From Pegoplata infirma (taxonomy: Eukaryota > Arthropoda > Insecta > Diptera > Anthomyiidae), in assembly GCA_963921195.1 (NCBI GenBank), contig OY992539.1, positions 162,136,622 to 162,200,621 of the forward strand: 64,000 bases of DNA. The letters are read 5' to 3'. Both the position numbers and the translations under genes were made by a program. The notes under the pieces were generated by a model. That model saw nothing but the letters and a program-made list of their open reading frames with translations, had not been told where the DNA came from and made no database searches. This document shows, piece by piece, positions 31,710 to 43,390 of the stretch; within the stretch, counting starts at the first letter, position 1, and every line of letters begins with the position of its first letter.

Positions 31710-34476
31710 CTAGTCCCTGTCGTTAAACCAGTTTGAGCTTCTTATGAAACTCCTTAGATGTTGAATTTTGACATCCGACAAATCAGAAAGATCGTACAGC
31801 TCCCTAGATCCCAGTGAAGCAAGTCGCTGACCAGAAAGTGCCGGGCAATGGCAAATAATCATCCATGCAACTTCGGCAAAAGTCATTCGACGGCACATTT
31901 AACCGCTCTGCGTGCTTCCCTATAAGACAGTGTTCGGTAATTATAGAAACCACCGTCGAAATCTCTCCTCTTGGAAGCGACATTAGCTCACTTGTGCTCC
32001 CCTGATTAAGAGAAGGCCAAATCAGTCGTGTTGTCTCACACGTCCATCCATTTGCCCATCTTTGATTAGTCTCCGTCGCAGAACAAAGCCGTAGGTTTTG
32101 CTTGCAAGTTTCTAGAGGCATACCAACACATTCCAATTCTGTTGGAACCTGTAAGGTAGTTCCTAGTCTTGCAAGCTCATCGGCTTTGCAATTCCCTGAA
32201 ATGTCTCTGTGCCCTGGGACCCATATGAGCCGTATGTTAAACTGCTTGGCCATCTCATTTAAAGACGTGCGGCAGTTAAGGGCAGATCTTGTTTTCAGAA
32301 ACATTGAATCCAGGGACTTGACCGCGGCTTGACTGTCAGTATAGATGTTGACTGCGGTTGTAGACAAGACATTGCAGCTCAACCAGTCAGCCACTTCCTT
32401 TATTGCCAGCATCTCTGCCTGGTAAACACTGCAATGATCTGGCAATCTACGAGCCAGGCTCAATCCAAGCTCTTCCGAATAGACCCCAAAGCCCACTTGT
32501 TCGTGCAGCCTCGATCCATCTGTGTAAAAATTTATGGTAGCTCCACTTCCCGGAGTATCCCCCATCCAAGACTCCCTGGATGGTATCATAGTGGTAAAGT
32601 GGCGCTCAAAGAGGCTCAAAGAGGGAGTACAATCCACATTTTGTGGTATTGTTATCTTTTTCAAGATCGCGCTATGGCCACAATCGCTGCTCCTCCATTG
32701 CAGCGTGCTATTAAGTCGAATTGCCGACGCAGCTGCATACTGCCTACCCAATATGTCCAAGGGTATCAGGTGAAGGAGGATTTCTAATGCAGCCGTAGGT
32801 GTAGTACGAAGAGCACCAGTGATGCACATTGACGCCATTTTCTGTACCTTCGTGATAAAGACACAGTTCGCTTTTGTTTCTAAAGCAGGCCACCAGACAA
32901 TGATTCCATACAGCAAAATTGGACGCACCACTGCTGTATAGATCCAATGAACGACTTGAGGGCTAAAACCCCATCGTTTTCCAATGGCCCTTTTACAGGA
33001 ATACAAAGCAATCGTTGCTTTTCTCACCCGTTCCTCAATATTACGCCTGAAATTCAGCTTCCTATCTAGAAATACTCCAAGATACTTGGCTCCATCTGAG
33101 AAGGTGATTTCAGTACCGTCCAGAGAAATAGGATCGAAAGCAGGAATCTTATTTTTCCTTGTAAATAAAACAAGCTCTGTTTTACTAGGATTAACTCCTA
33201 GACCACAGTCTCTTGCCCATTTAGACAGATCTTTCAGAGAACCCTGAAGAATGTCCCGCAATGTTGGCAGATGCTTCCCCTTTACCGCTATCGCGACATC
33301 GTCAGCATATGCGACAAGATGACAACCACGTGCTTCTAGAGATAGTAGCATTGAATTCAGTGCCAGGTTCCAAAGAAGCGGCGAAAGAACACCTCCTTGT
33401 GGTGTGCCCCTATTGACAAATCGAGATATGACGGACGCTCCCAATTCAGACATTATACGTCTACTGGCAAGTAGGCTTTCCACCATTAAAACGATTTCAC
33501 GCTTTACTCCCAGACCAGACAATGCTAATATTATCGATTCTGGGATGACATTATTAAAAGCCCCCTCAATATCAAGAAAGGCCACCATAGTGTTCTCCTT
33601 TACCGAAAGCGATCTCTCGATGGTACCAACGAGCTCATGAAGAGCTGTTTCCGTTGATCGTCCCTTGCTGTATGCATGTTGCTTTGTCGAAAGCAACCTC
33701 GGGTCAATCACTCTACGCAAATATGAGTCTATCATTCGTTCCATTGTCTTTAACAAAAAAGAAGACAGACTAATTGGTCTGAAATCCTTCGGAGCTGTGT
33801 GGGAACTTTTCCCAGCCTTCGGGATAAATACGACTCTGGTATCCCTCCATTTTAAAGGAATATACGACCAGTTGATGCATGCTGTGTATAGATTATACAG
33901 CAACGGGGCTATATAGTCCGACACTTGCTGCAACTCAGCCGGGATTATACCATCAGGTCCCGGGGATTTATAGGGCCCGAAGCTTTTTATCGCCCAGATT
34001 AATGTTGGCATATTTATTATTTCCGAAGCAATTTCAGATGCTTGGGCGTCAGAACGTTCCAAAGCTTGAAACGGCGTCATGGAATTGCCCGGAAAATGCG
34101 TGTTTAAAAGGAGATCCAGAGACTCTCCACTGGAGGAAGACCACACCCCATTAGGATGTTTCAGGTATCCCAGGGTGCAAGGAGAAGAAGCCAGAAGCAT
34201 GCGCAGCCTGGATGCCTCAGAAACGTCTTCTATGTTTCCACAGAAGTTTTTCCAAGAATCACATTTTGCATTTCTGATCATCTTTTTATAACTCTTAAGT
34301 TGCAGCCTGTATGCAGACCAGTCCTCGTCCGCTCTTAAAAATTTAGCCTTATTAAAGAGCTTTCTGCAGGAATCTCTGCTCGTCTGCAACTCATTTGACC
34401 ACCAAGGTGGCTTTTTTTTCCCTCTAGGCTTTGCAGAAGGGCAAGACGCATCCAGGCACCTACTTATTACAAACAT
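31710..34476 (-). pseudogene. LINE ORF2: reverse transcriptase, RNase H and zinc knuckle (frameshifted near the end)
   Basis: Numbered from the ATG at 34476, one open frame of 890 codons (to 31804) covers the RT, residues about 165-445: KSPGPDGIIPAEL, FIPKAGK, DFRPISLSSF, motif A FLDIEGAF with D302, GTPQGGVLSPLLW, motif C YADD 390-393 and GLGVNPSKTELV. Then comes an RNase H domain, about 647-775: YTDGS with D653, YQAEML with E688, IYTDSQAA with D714, WVPGHRDISGN, and KADELA with D767. A Cys/His motif begins EHCLIGKH...FCRSC near 849-870. After CMDD the frame shifts: the rest, ICHCPALSGQ to SNWFNDRD, lies in another frame ending at 31710. Some residues between the two halves are missing, so a small deletion is likely. 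All RT and RNase H catalytic residues remain. The N-terminus is also out of frame with the endonuclease (see 34467-35285). Confidence 0.92.
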
Positions 34477-35285
34477 TTGTTATAAGTATGGTCAACCAGA
34501 CAGTCAATTTCCGCCAAATTATGCGGTTCATATAAGGGTACTTCATCCAAAAGCAAAGAAAAAGTCTCCCTATATTTCACCCAGTTTGTTCTCCTCAGAT
34601 TTCTAGAGACTGTCTCAACCGGGGCACGCTCCCTGAGTAAAAACTCAATGTAGCGATGATCTGAGAAAGAATGCTCTTCCAAAACTCTCCAGTCATCAAT
34701 TCTATCAGACAATGTATCTGATACAAGTGTTACGTCAAGAACCTCTTGCCGCGTACTTGTAACGAAAGTTGGTTCTCCACCCTTGTTACAAATATACAGG
34801 TTAGTGCTTAACAAAAACTCCAAAAGTGATTCGCCTCTATCATTTGTGTCTGTACTTCCCCATATCGAATGATGTGCATTAGCATCACAACACACTACTA
34901 ACTGGTGTCCCCTAGATTCAGACTCCCGAATTAGACCGACAACCTTCTCCGGGGGTATTGACCCCGGATTAGGAAAATACGCAGAGGCGAGCCAAATAGA
35001 CTTCTCATGAAGCTCTAAGCTAGACGCTGTAACATCCATATCACTAAAAGTTGATAAAAAGAATATATTTAAGCCATTTTTCGCCAAGATGCAGGCTCTT
35101 GGTGAACCCTCACCTTTGGCAACCACCAACTTAAACCCAGGGGTCTTCAATCCGCAAACCCTGCCACCCCGCACCCAGGGCTCTTGGATAAAAACCAAGT
35201 CAACTGCTCCTGTCGTCCGGCGCAGCAAGAGTGCAACTGAGGCTGCCTTACAGTGATGGAGGTTTATTTGTAGGAACCGCAACAT
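34467..35285 (-). pseudogene. LINE ORF2: N-terminal endonuclease domain (frameshifted at its C-terminal edge)
   Basis: The start is taken at MLRFLQINLHH (35285), which matches the usual ORF2 start; the frame is open from 35423 but the extra 46 codons overlap ORF1 and look non-coding. Endonuclease/exonuclease/phosphatase-fold residues are visible: QIN with N8, FIQEPW, VVCCDANAHHSIWG and EHSFSDHRYIEF. This enzyme nicks the target DNA in target-primed reverse transcription. The frame ends after DHTYNKCL; the continuation ISRCLDASCPSAKPRGKKK is one frame over, so a single-base indel occurred near 34476-34480. It overlaps the end of ORF1 by about 38 nt. Confidence 0.9.
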
Positions 35286-36075
35286 CTTGTTTTTTTTCCA
35301 CCATCCTTTCCACCACCGTGTTATTGGCTTCATCCTCCGTGTTATCAAAGAGGTCGCATTCGTCCCCAGATTCGGTTTCGAATAAGCCAGATATAAGTCC
35401 CATCTGTTCTGAATCGGAGGCAACAGAACTCTCCGAATTCCTCACTGCATGGGCCTCGTCCTGAATGTCACCCATCGTGGCATCAGCTTTATCCTCCGTG
35501 CCATCACAGAGGTCACATTCGTTACCAGATTCGGTTTCAAAAATGCCAGATGCATCTTCCATCAGCCTAGAATCGGTCAGCTGAATATCCACCTTTTCCA
35601 GATTCTCCTCCCCAGCCGACTCTGCCACTGGCTTGTCTGCGTCCAAAATAGGCTTCTGGTCGCCCTTGTAGACATTGACTCTTATATGAAAAAATCCAAA
35701 TCTAATAATGCCGTCAGTCCTGGTTAAAAGCGGAAGCGATTCCTCATTAACCAAGACCACTGCTTGACGACGAGCGCCCTCCATCTCACCCAATCTGGCA
35801 ATTTGCCAATTCTGAGTTGGAAGGTCAGGATTGCAGACTTTAATCATCTTAAGAATCACCGCAGTGTCATTTGTAGCCATTGGGATCCATGCATGAGCTC
35901 TGGGTTGCGAGGGGATATCATGTTTTTCCACAACGTCCAGTCTGGCTCCAGGCCATAACTCTCCCACTTGGCTAATGGCAACCTTAAACACGGCTGCGGA
36001 TCTTTCGTTCCCAAAAGCAACGAGTTTTACTCGCCCCTGATACCAACCTGCGTTGACAGTAGTAGGGAGAAAATC
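35248..36075 (-). pseudogene. LINE ORF1 (Gag-like), 5'-truncated
   Basis: The frame is open for 275 codons from the truncation point. It begins DFLPTTVNAGWYQGRVKL and continues through PGARLDVVEKHDIPSQPRAH, then WIP, CNPDLPTQNWQIARL and LPLLTRTDGIIRFGFFHIRV. This order of W/P/NP.L.T..W landmarks resembles DUF4780-type proteins encoded by insect LINEs; that match is from memory. The C-terminal half is acidic and contains two imperfect copies of SGxFETESGxECDLxDxTED. The N-terminal part and any zinc knuckles of the full ORF1 are missing. There is no native start codon in this copy. Confidence 0.7.
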
Positions 36076-36076
36076 A

Positions 36077-36088
36077 GGTGAGTTGATA
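36077..36088. repeat. LINE target-site duplication, 5' copy
   Basis: GGTGAGTTGATA, identical to 31605-31616. Confidence 0.88.
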
Positions 36089-36155
36089 ACTTTGCGAAAT
36101 ATGAGAAATTTTAATCAATTAAACATATTGTAGATATTTGCACATGAGGTATTAC

Positions 36156-37407
36156 TAGGGTGACCATTTTTTTCTGAACTTAAATCAGTACGCCCAAGCT
36201 TTTACGTTTAAATTTTCGTGAAATACCTCTCTAAAAACTCTTTTCTATGGCAAAACACTGATAATTTTTCCAACACTCAAAACAATTCGGTTAATCTATC
36301 AAATTTGGGGCAATTAGTATTTCAGTAAAAACAACTGTTTAAAAACAACTGCTTGAAAAGAGCTATTTAAAAACAAAGGTTTAAAAGCAACTGCCTTATT
36401 TTGTTTCAGTGCAGAACCCACAGGTTTTGAGTTTAAGAAAATCCCTCAAATTCTGAGGGCTTTTTTCCATAGTTTTGATAACTCTGACTTTTATAAAACT
36501 TCCCAGGTAAAGAGCACATGTTTTTTAAATATCGGCTGATGTTCTGAGTGATTTGTTCAATAAATTCTGAAGACATTACCTCATCGAACATCTTAGAATG
36601 ATTTGAATTGGTGCAATTACATTATCTTTCTAAAAATATAAAAAATCCATCTTCCCATAAACTTTTCGCTTAAAAACGAAGATTATGGGCGCCTTTTCAT
36701 ATAATTCTTTTCATGTTTATAGGATCCCGAACTCTGAACTTTTTAGAACTGTTTTATACTATGTTTAGACCAAACAAAAACTAACTTCTTTTTGACCAAA
36801 ACTGATTTTTGAAAACCAAACCATTTACACCAAATAAATAGAGTTTTTGTTTGTCAAATCAAATTAATTATTTTATAAACTCACCAAAAAGCACAAAATA
36901 ACAATAGCCACACATTAATAAAAAAAAATAAATTGCATATTTATTAACTTTTTTAACAGATTGGAATAATAATTTCACAAAAAACAAATATTTTATTTTT
37001 GACATTCGAGTTAAGCAAAACAAAACTGAAAAAAATATTCACACAGAATGATTAGCTAGTAGTGAACACAGCCAAAACTCTAGTTTTTGTTTAGTTTTGG
37101 TTGGCAACGCAGTTTTTAAATTGTATGGGAAAACTACATAGTTTTTGCCAAAAACCAAAAAAATATTCAAAAACAAGTTGTTTTCGTTGGTGTAAATACC
37201 GTATTAACTCAAATTATTTTATGGAAATTCAAGTTTTTGTATACAATTTTCGAACAAAATTATTTTTTATGTTGAAATGTTCAAAAATCAGTACAATCAG
37301 TACATATTTCAAAAAAACAGTACAAATCAGTACAACGCCTTTTGATCAGTACATGTGTTCAAAAATCAGTGCATGTACTGATCAAATCAGTACGTATGGT
37401 CAACCTA
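36156..37407. mobile_element. hAT-type element (TAGGGTGACCAT ends), near-exact 8-bp TSD
   Basis: The ends TAGGGTGACCAT and, inverted, TAGGTTGACCAT are flanked by GGTATTAC (36148-36155) and GATATTAC (37408-37415), 7 of 8 identical. Both subterminal regions repeat ATCAGTAC-type phrases (AAATCAGTACG). MITE G is nested at 36759-37201. Confidence 0.8.
36759..37201. mobile_element. MITE G, TSD TA
   Basis: CTATGTTTAGACCAAACAAA and, inverted from the right, CGGTATTTACACCAACGAAA are imperfect TIRs; TA flanks both. The right end is duplicated at 13140-13248. Confidence 0.65.
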
Positions 37408-37661
37408 GATATTACTGCAGATTCTCAAGATGATATAACACCTATAAGGCGACACTATAACATCAAAAAAAGTCAACAATAAAGGCATTTTCCAGCTAAA
37501 TACCAAAATAAAAATTATGAAACACTCCAAGAATTCTCGCCCAGAGAATTGTAACAAGTTTCGTCCTGATAGTGGTAACAAAGATGCGAATACGAAAATT
37601 TATATATAATATATTAATTATAAATTTAGGATTGTAATACCTTGTTGGAAAGGGTATCTTG

Positions 37662-39010
37662 TAGGGTATTCAATCGATTAACCGTTAATCGGTTAACCGA
37701 TTAATTTTGGTCGATTAACTGTTCGAATAATTTAAAATTGTCAATTTTCAAATAACAAATAAACCGTTTAATTTGTGTCTGAGTTAAAAAAAGGTATGAA
37801 AAAAATTATCAAACTCTCTTTTAGCAATGTGTAAAAACGTCGTCAAGAAAATATTTTATCGAGCTCCTAAAAAGATATTTCGGTTAAAAAAAAAAAAAAC
37901 TAAATGTAGTGTCATAACATTTTTTTTGTATTTTATTTTTTATTAATTGATAGAATGAAACAGCAAAAGAAGAAATGAAAAAGAAACATAAAATAAACAA
38001 ACAAATAGTAATGATTACTTTCATTTAAATAAAAAACCGCTGAATAAATACCAAAAACCGTCAAAAAAGCAAAAAAGTCGCTTCATTTAATGAAAAACAG
38101 AAAAGTTGGCAACACTTAATATCTTTAATGCGTAAATGTCAAAAAAATATGTAAAATTTTTACATTTTTTTTTGACATTCAATCATTTGATAACCAAATT
38201 AATCGATAACACAAAAATAAAATTTGACGTTTACTGTTTTTTTTAGTTTGCTTTTACTCTTCACACTTGTTCAGGTTTCCTATGGTAATATATTTGCACT
38301 GTTCACATAAATTTCATCAATACAAAAAAAATGTAGTGTCATAGGGGCTTTAGCAACCCTAGCCAATTTTTTTATACGTTGCCAAGAGTAGATATTTTTC
38401 TAAAAGTTTTTTGTGCGCCTTATCCGAATCAGGCCTTAGAACTGATCTATTTTGTCGTGAGATATTTAGATTTTCGATTGACAATACTGCATTAACTTAG
38501 ATTTTCGCAATGTTCGTGACCCTATAAAACCGCTACTAAAAATACTACTATTTTTCTGCAAAATACTTTTGGAAACACTTTATATATCTTTTTTCATTAC
38601 GGAGATATTGACCGATGAAATTATTGCAAACAAAGGAAAACAAATTTGGAAACCAAAAATTTTTTTTGTTGATATTTTTATAAAAATTGCTTTGTTTTTT
38701 TTTTAATTTTTTTTTCCATTGGATTGGGCTCAATTTGGATTGGGAACATGTTTTCACGGTGCCATACAAAAATTCTTTATTTGGGCTAACGTTATTAAGC
38801 TCCGCCATAGCGAGTATAGATTTCTTATTAATAAAGTTCTTAAAAGTATATACAATTCGTGGTTTTATATTCAATTCAAATTTTAAATTTTAAATCGGTT
38901 AACCGAATAATTCAAATTTAACCGATTATTAACCGATTAAATCTCAACCCCGATTAATTATTCGCTCGATTAACCGATTAAACCAAAACCTCGATTAATT
39001 GAATACCCTA
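37662..39010 (-). mobile_element. hAT-type element F2, TSD GTATCTTG
   Basis: The second copy of the element at 7135-8224, in opposite orientation. The ends are TAGGGTATTCAAT, the inner arrays are of the GGTTAACCGATTAA type, and the exact TSDs are GTATCTTG (37654-37661 and 39011-39018). It is longer than F1 because of an insertion at about 37909-38345. Confidence 0.9.
37909..38345. mobile_element. Insertion absent from F1, bounded by ATGTAGTGTCAT repeats
   Basis: Alignment by eye with F1 shows a 430-bp extra segment. ATGTAGTGTCATA occurs at both ends as a direct repeat, and CATTTTTTTTGTATT is inverted between the ends. The element type is not known. Confidence 0.55.
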
Positions 39011-39018
39011 GTATCTTG

Positions 39019-39695
39019 TCCAGATTCTATTTTTGTTATGAGCTCTGTATATATCAGTGCTGCCAGAAGTGACAATTTTTCGTCATTTTGACGATTTTTT
39101 CATGAAATTTTTCAAAATGACGACTGACGATTTTCTGATTTGGTTCCAATACATTTTGACGATTTTTTGTAACTCCACTTTTATTTACAAAATTCAAAAT
39201 TTGCAACTTTTTTAATTTTACAATGGTTTTGAAACAAAAATTAAATGAAATTCGATTAAAATAAAATACAGAAAAAGTCATAAATTTACAGCATTTCATT
39301 GTCTTTTAGAAATATAACTGCACTTAAAGAATTATGTCGTCTTAAAGTCATTCATTTAATTGTTGCTATTAATTTTAATTGTTGCTGTTTTTACATGTTG
39401 AATCGTTTTTTTTTTCTTGGGTGAAATGGAGCAAATATTTAATATTTTTGTATGAAAACGGTTCATCCAAAAGGCCTCTTTTTTAGACTCAAAAACTAAA
39501 ACTCAGTGAATAATTGGAGTCTTTATCGATAAATTTTCAAACAAAATACTTGATACGTTAATTTTAAGTTCTTTTAAATCAGCTTTTTGGGGTGTTTTCG
39601 AAAACTCATATTTAGCCCCAAAAAGGTGAGTTTTTTTGACAAAAAATTCTTTTTTAAAAATTTATATCCTTTTAAAAATTTCCGTGGGTCTTAAC
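39019..39695. other. Unassigned AT-rich stretch
   Basis: GACGATTTTTTC-type phrases repeat at 39075-39165. No gene or transposon boundary is recognised. Confidence 0.35.
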
Positions 39696-39774
39696 CAGGC
39701 GCGGATCCAGGGGGGGGGGGGGAGAATGGGATTTCTCCCCCCCAAAATGATTTCAAAAAAAAAAAAGGAAAGGA

Positions 39775-39990
39775 AATTTTCATATAGAAAAAATTCTTTA
39801 GATTCTGAAAAATTTTCTATAGAAAAAATATCTCAGATACAAAGAGTTTTTCTATAGAAAAAATATCTCAGATTTTGAGAATATCTCAGATTCTGACATA
39901 TTTTGTAAAGAAATATTATCTTGAATTCTGAGAATTTTTCTATAGAAAAAACTTCTCAGATTCTGAAAATATTCCCTTGTATGATTTAAA
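39775..39990. repeat. Palindromic minisatellite, short block
   Basis: Several units of TTTTTCTATAGAAAAA plus TCTCAGATTCTGA-type sequence. Confidence 0.8.
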
Positions 39991-40479
39991 TATCAAAAAT
40001 ATCTCGTAAATAATGTGAAATTTTTTTATACTTGCAGTTTGAGACAACAACTTATGATAAGAAAGTAAAGTTCCAAAGAATTCTCCACTCATTGCGATTG
40101 CTCGTTAGTATTTATTTTCTTAAATAATTGCAATTTACTGATTAAATCCATTAAATTTATCTTTTTATATATTTTTAGAAACTGAATTCTCACAAGAAAT
40201 ATTTATGTTCGAATATCTCTATAAAAGAAATTACTAATGTTCGAAAAGGTGGTTCCTGTTTATTTTCATTTTCTATTTTATATCCTGTTGAAATCTGTCA
40301 GATGATGGATTTTTTTTTTTAATTCTATCTCCAAAAAATATGAGGGGCAAACAAATATTAATAATGTTCAAAAAATCCATTCTTTAATTTAGCAAATTTT
40401 ATCTTTTATGTGGATATTGTAAAGTGTTATTTTTCATTTGTTATTAATATTTAGTTTAAGTTACGAATGATTTTATAAC

Positions 40480-41260
40480 CCCAAAAAAATTTGCATTTAA
40501 ATTATAATTTATGAATATTATACATATTTTACTATTTTACCCATTTTCATTTCAGTTTAAATAAAAACTATAAAAATAATAATAAAAATGCATTTTTGGT
40601 TTTATTTGTTTATAGGAATAATTTTTTTAGCAGGTTGTTAAAAATTAGGCACCTTTTATTTAAAAGAAAACATTAAAGATGCAATTTTAAACACACAAAA
40701 TGTTTATTAGTTGTACACACTTTGTGTGCAAATGTTGAAATTTAAACACATTGAGTATTTTTACCCACTTTATTGTAGGAGAACAGTTACCTACAATAAA
40801 GTGGGTAAATTTCAACAAAAATTTATAAGAGTGTATATATTGTGTTACACTCTTATAAATTTTTGTTGAAATTTACCCACTTTATTGTAGGTAACTGTTC
40901 TCCTACAATAAAGTGGGTAAAAATACTCTATGTGTTTAAATTTCAACATTTGCACACAAAATGTGTACAAATAATAAACATTTTGTGTGTACACATACGT
41001 GTATGCCGCTTTCAAAATTCTTTACCAATAAACATAAAATGTGTAATGCTTAAAAAAGCATTCCTTTGTGTTTAAAAGTGCATTTAAAATGCGTAAAATT
41101 AAAATTAAATTAAATTAAAATTCCTGTAGAGAAATAAAACCAAAAAATAATTTTTTATTATTTTCATAGCTTTTATTTCAACTATTAGTTGTTTAATTAT
41201 AACTATGGATATAATATGCATAAATTTAAATGGAAATTTTTTTTAAGAAATGCTTTAAAA
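40480..41260. repeat. Large near-perfect palindrome with hairpins inside its arms
   Basis: The centre is near 40838 (TAAGAGTGTA...TTACACTCTTA). The inner 150 bp of each arm are almost identical in inverse. Each arm contains its own 17-bp-stem hairpin (ACCCACTTTATTGTAGG...CCTACAATAAAGTGGGT, 40764-40807 and 40872-40920). Outward, AAAACACAAAATGTTTATTA and ATAAAACCAAAAAT mirror less perfectly; the right arm has about 95 bp extra. Confidence 0.88.
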
Positions 41261-41469
41261 CTAAAAACTACATATAAAAGACGAAATTATGTATTAAAAT
41301 TAATAAAATTAAATGATTAAATTAACAAAATAAAATTAAATGAACGCATTGAATTAACTTGCTCAATAAATGTCGATTTTTTTCGCAAATTCCTGTATAA
41401 TTCTTCATTAAAATACACTTTTTGTTGAGTCCGCTGTTTCTGCAAATAAATTAAAAAAGTAAAACTTTA

Positions 41470-41988
41470 CCCAGTCAGAAAAATACAAACGGGCCAACGT
41501 TGGAACGAAGTTGGCGGCGACGGTACCAACGTTGGCATATCATACCCGTTTCTAAGTCTACGACGTCATTTCGAAGTTGAAATGATAACAGTGGCCAACG
41601 ATCGCTCGACTTTTGTTTTGACGTTGGGTTAACATTGATTTTACAAATTTACGACATTGGATTTATCTTTTGCTTAGGGATATATTGAAAATCTCAATGT
41701 AGTGCTTTTTAGTTACCATTTTGTGCAAATTGGTTAAAAAAGCAACTACTTAAGTGTTCACTTAGATTAAAGAGTTGAGGTCTATGTAAATCAAAAACTT
41801 TTTAAAAAAATAAAAATGTTAAAACTTTTCAATTATAATCCATAGTGTAGTGTTTTATGTAAACACAAAGTTGTGACAACACAATATTTTTAGTAAAACT
41901 GTTTTACATTATACAATGTTGTGTTTTTGGCTAGCCCGATATTGTGCCAACATAAAATTTTTGGTACGGTTGGCAATTTCTGACTGGG
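41470..41988. mobile_element. CCCAGTCAG MITE N, TSD TA
   Basis: CCCAGTCAGAAA and its exact complement bound 519 bp, with TA on both flanks. Subterminal CCAACGTTGG phrases are internally palindromic. Confidence 0.8.
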
Positions 41989-42104
41989 TAATCTTATAAT
42001 GAATAAATTGCAATTATTATCAAAAATAAAATACTTACAAGTAATCGCCATAAACAGAGAATTCGCTGGAATCTGAATTTTGATTTAATCAGTTGCATCT
42101 ATAT

Positions 42105-43390
42105 GTCCGAACAAAACTGCAAGTATATAAAAATTTTTAAATTTTTAATTGAGAGATTTTCTATAGAAAAATTCTTAGAATCTTCGAAATTTTTTCTATA
42201 TAAAAATCCTCAGAAACTGGGATGTTTTTTCTACAGATTTTTTTTCACAAATCTTAAAACTTTTTTCTATAGAAAAAATATTTATATATTTTCTATAGAA
42301 AAATTCTCAGAATATAATATATTTTTCTATAGAAAAATTCTCAGAACCTGAGATATGTTTTCTATAGAAAAATTCTCGTAATCTGAGATATGTTTTCTAT
42401 AGAAAAATTCTCAGAATCTGAGATATCTTTTCTATAGAATAATTCTCACAATCTGAGATATTTTTTCTACGGAAAAATTCTCAGAATCTGAGATATTTTT
42501 TCTTTAGAAAAATTCTCAGAATTTAAGATATTTTTTCTATAGAAAAATTCTCAGAACCTGAGATAATAAAATTCTCAGAATCTGAGATATTTTTTCTACA
42601 GAAAAATTCTCAGAATCTGAAATATTTTTTCTATAGAAAAATTCTTAGAATCTGAGATATTTTTTCTATAGAAAAATTCTCAGAATCTGAGATATTTTTT
42701 CTATAGAAAAATTCTCAGATTCTGAGATATTTTTTCTATAGAATAAATCTTAGATTCTGAAATATTTTTTCTATAGAAAAATTCTAAAAATCTGAGATAT
42801 TTTTCTATAGAAAAATTCTCAGATTTTGAGATATTTTTTCTATAGAAAAATTCTTAAAATCTGAGATATTTTTCTATAGATGAGATATTATGCTATAGAA
42901 AAATTCTCTGAATCTTTGAAATTTTTTCTATAGAAAAATTCTAAGAATCTAATATATTTTTTCTACAGAAAAATTCTCAGAATCTGAGAAATTTTTTTCT
43001 ATTTTAAAGTCCTCAGAATTTGCAATATTTTTGCCATAGAAAAATTGTCAGAATCTTCGAAATTTTTTCTATATAAAAGTGCTTAGAATCTGAGATACTT
43101 TTTCTACAGAATTTTTTTTTTACAATTTAAGACATTTTTCTATTGAAAAATTCTAAAAATTTTAAAACTTTTTTCTATAGAAAAAATTCTCAGAATCTGA
43201 GATATTTTTCTACAGCAGAATTTTCAGATTTTAATACATTTTTCTATAGAAAAATTCTTAAAATAAATATTTAAACTTTTTCTTTAGAAAAAGTTCTCTG
43301 AATCTGAGGTATCTTTTCTGTAGGAATAATGTGTTGGAAAATTCTCAGAATCTAAAACATTGTTTTATAGAACAGATTATCAGAATCGGA
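42105..43390. repeat. Long palindromic minisatellite array, about 36-bp unit
   Basis: More than 30 units of TTTTTTCTATAGAAAAAT followed by TCTCAGAATCTGAGATA. The centre (42380-42760) is best conserved and units decay toward both ends. Open frames in it are artefacts of the repeat. Confidence 0.92.

Larger units (their letters stand above)
31617..36076 (-). mobile_element. 5'-truncated LOA/R1-group LINE with 12-bp TSD
   Basis: The 4460-bp element holds a C-terminal ORF1 portion, an apurinic-type endonuclease, RT, RNase H and a Cys/His knuckle. The minus-strand direct repeat TATCAACTCACC lies immediately 5' (36077-36088) and 3' (31605-31616), exact over 12 bp, marking both ends. The 3' end reads ACAACCTAACC with no poly(A), and the 5' end is cut inside ORF1, as in abortive target-primed reverse transcription. 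It is much GC-richer than its surroundings. ORF2 carries two frameshifts, so this copy is dead. RNase H plus this ORF1 type suggests LOA/Bilbo-like; the clade call is inference. Confidence 0.92.

Noticed and set aside
32102..34338. Several plus-strand open frames of 60-152 codons
   Set aside because: Shadows of the minus-strand LINE RT/RNase H frame.
40681..41060. LTR pair or telomere-like structure
   Set aside because: The repeats are inverted, not direct, and no TG...CA ends, primer-binding site or gag/pol is present.
42105..43390. Regular 36-bp repeats resembling a CRISPR array
   Set aside because: The repeats are contiguous without unique spacers, decay toward the ends and lie in a eukaryotic hAT-type element; this is a minisatellite.
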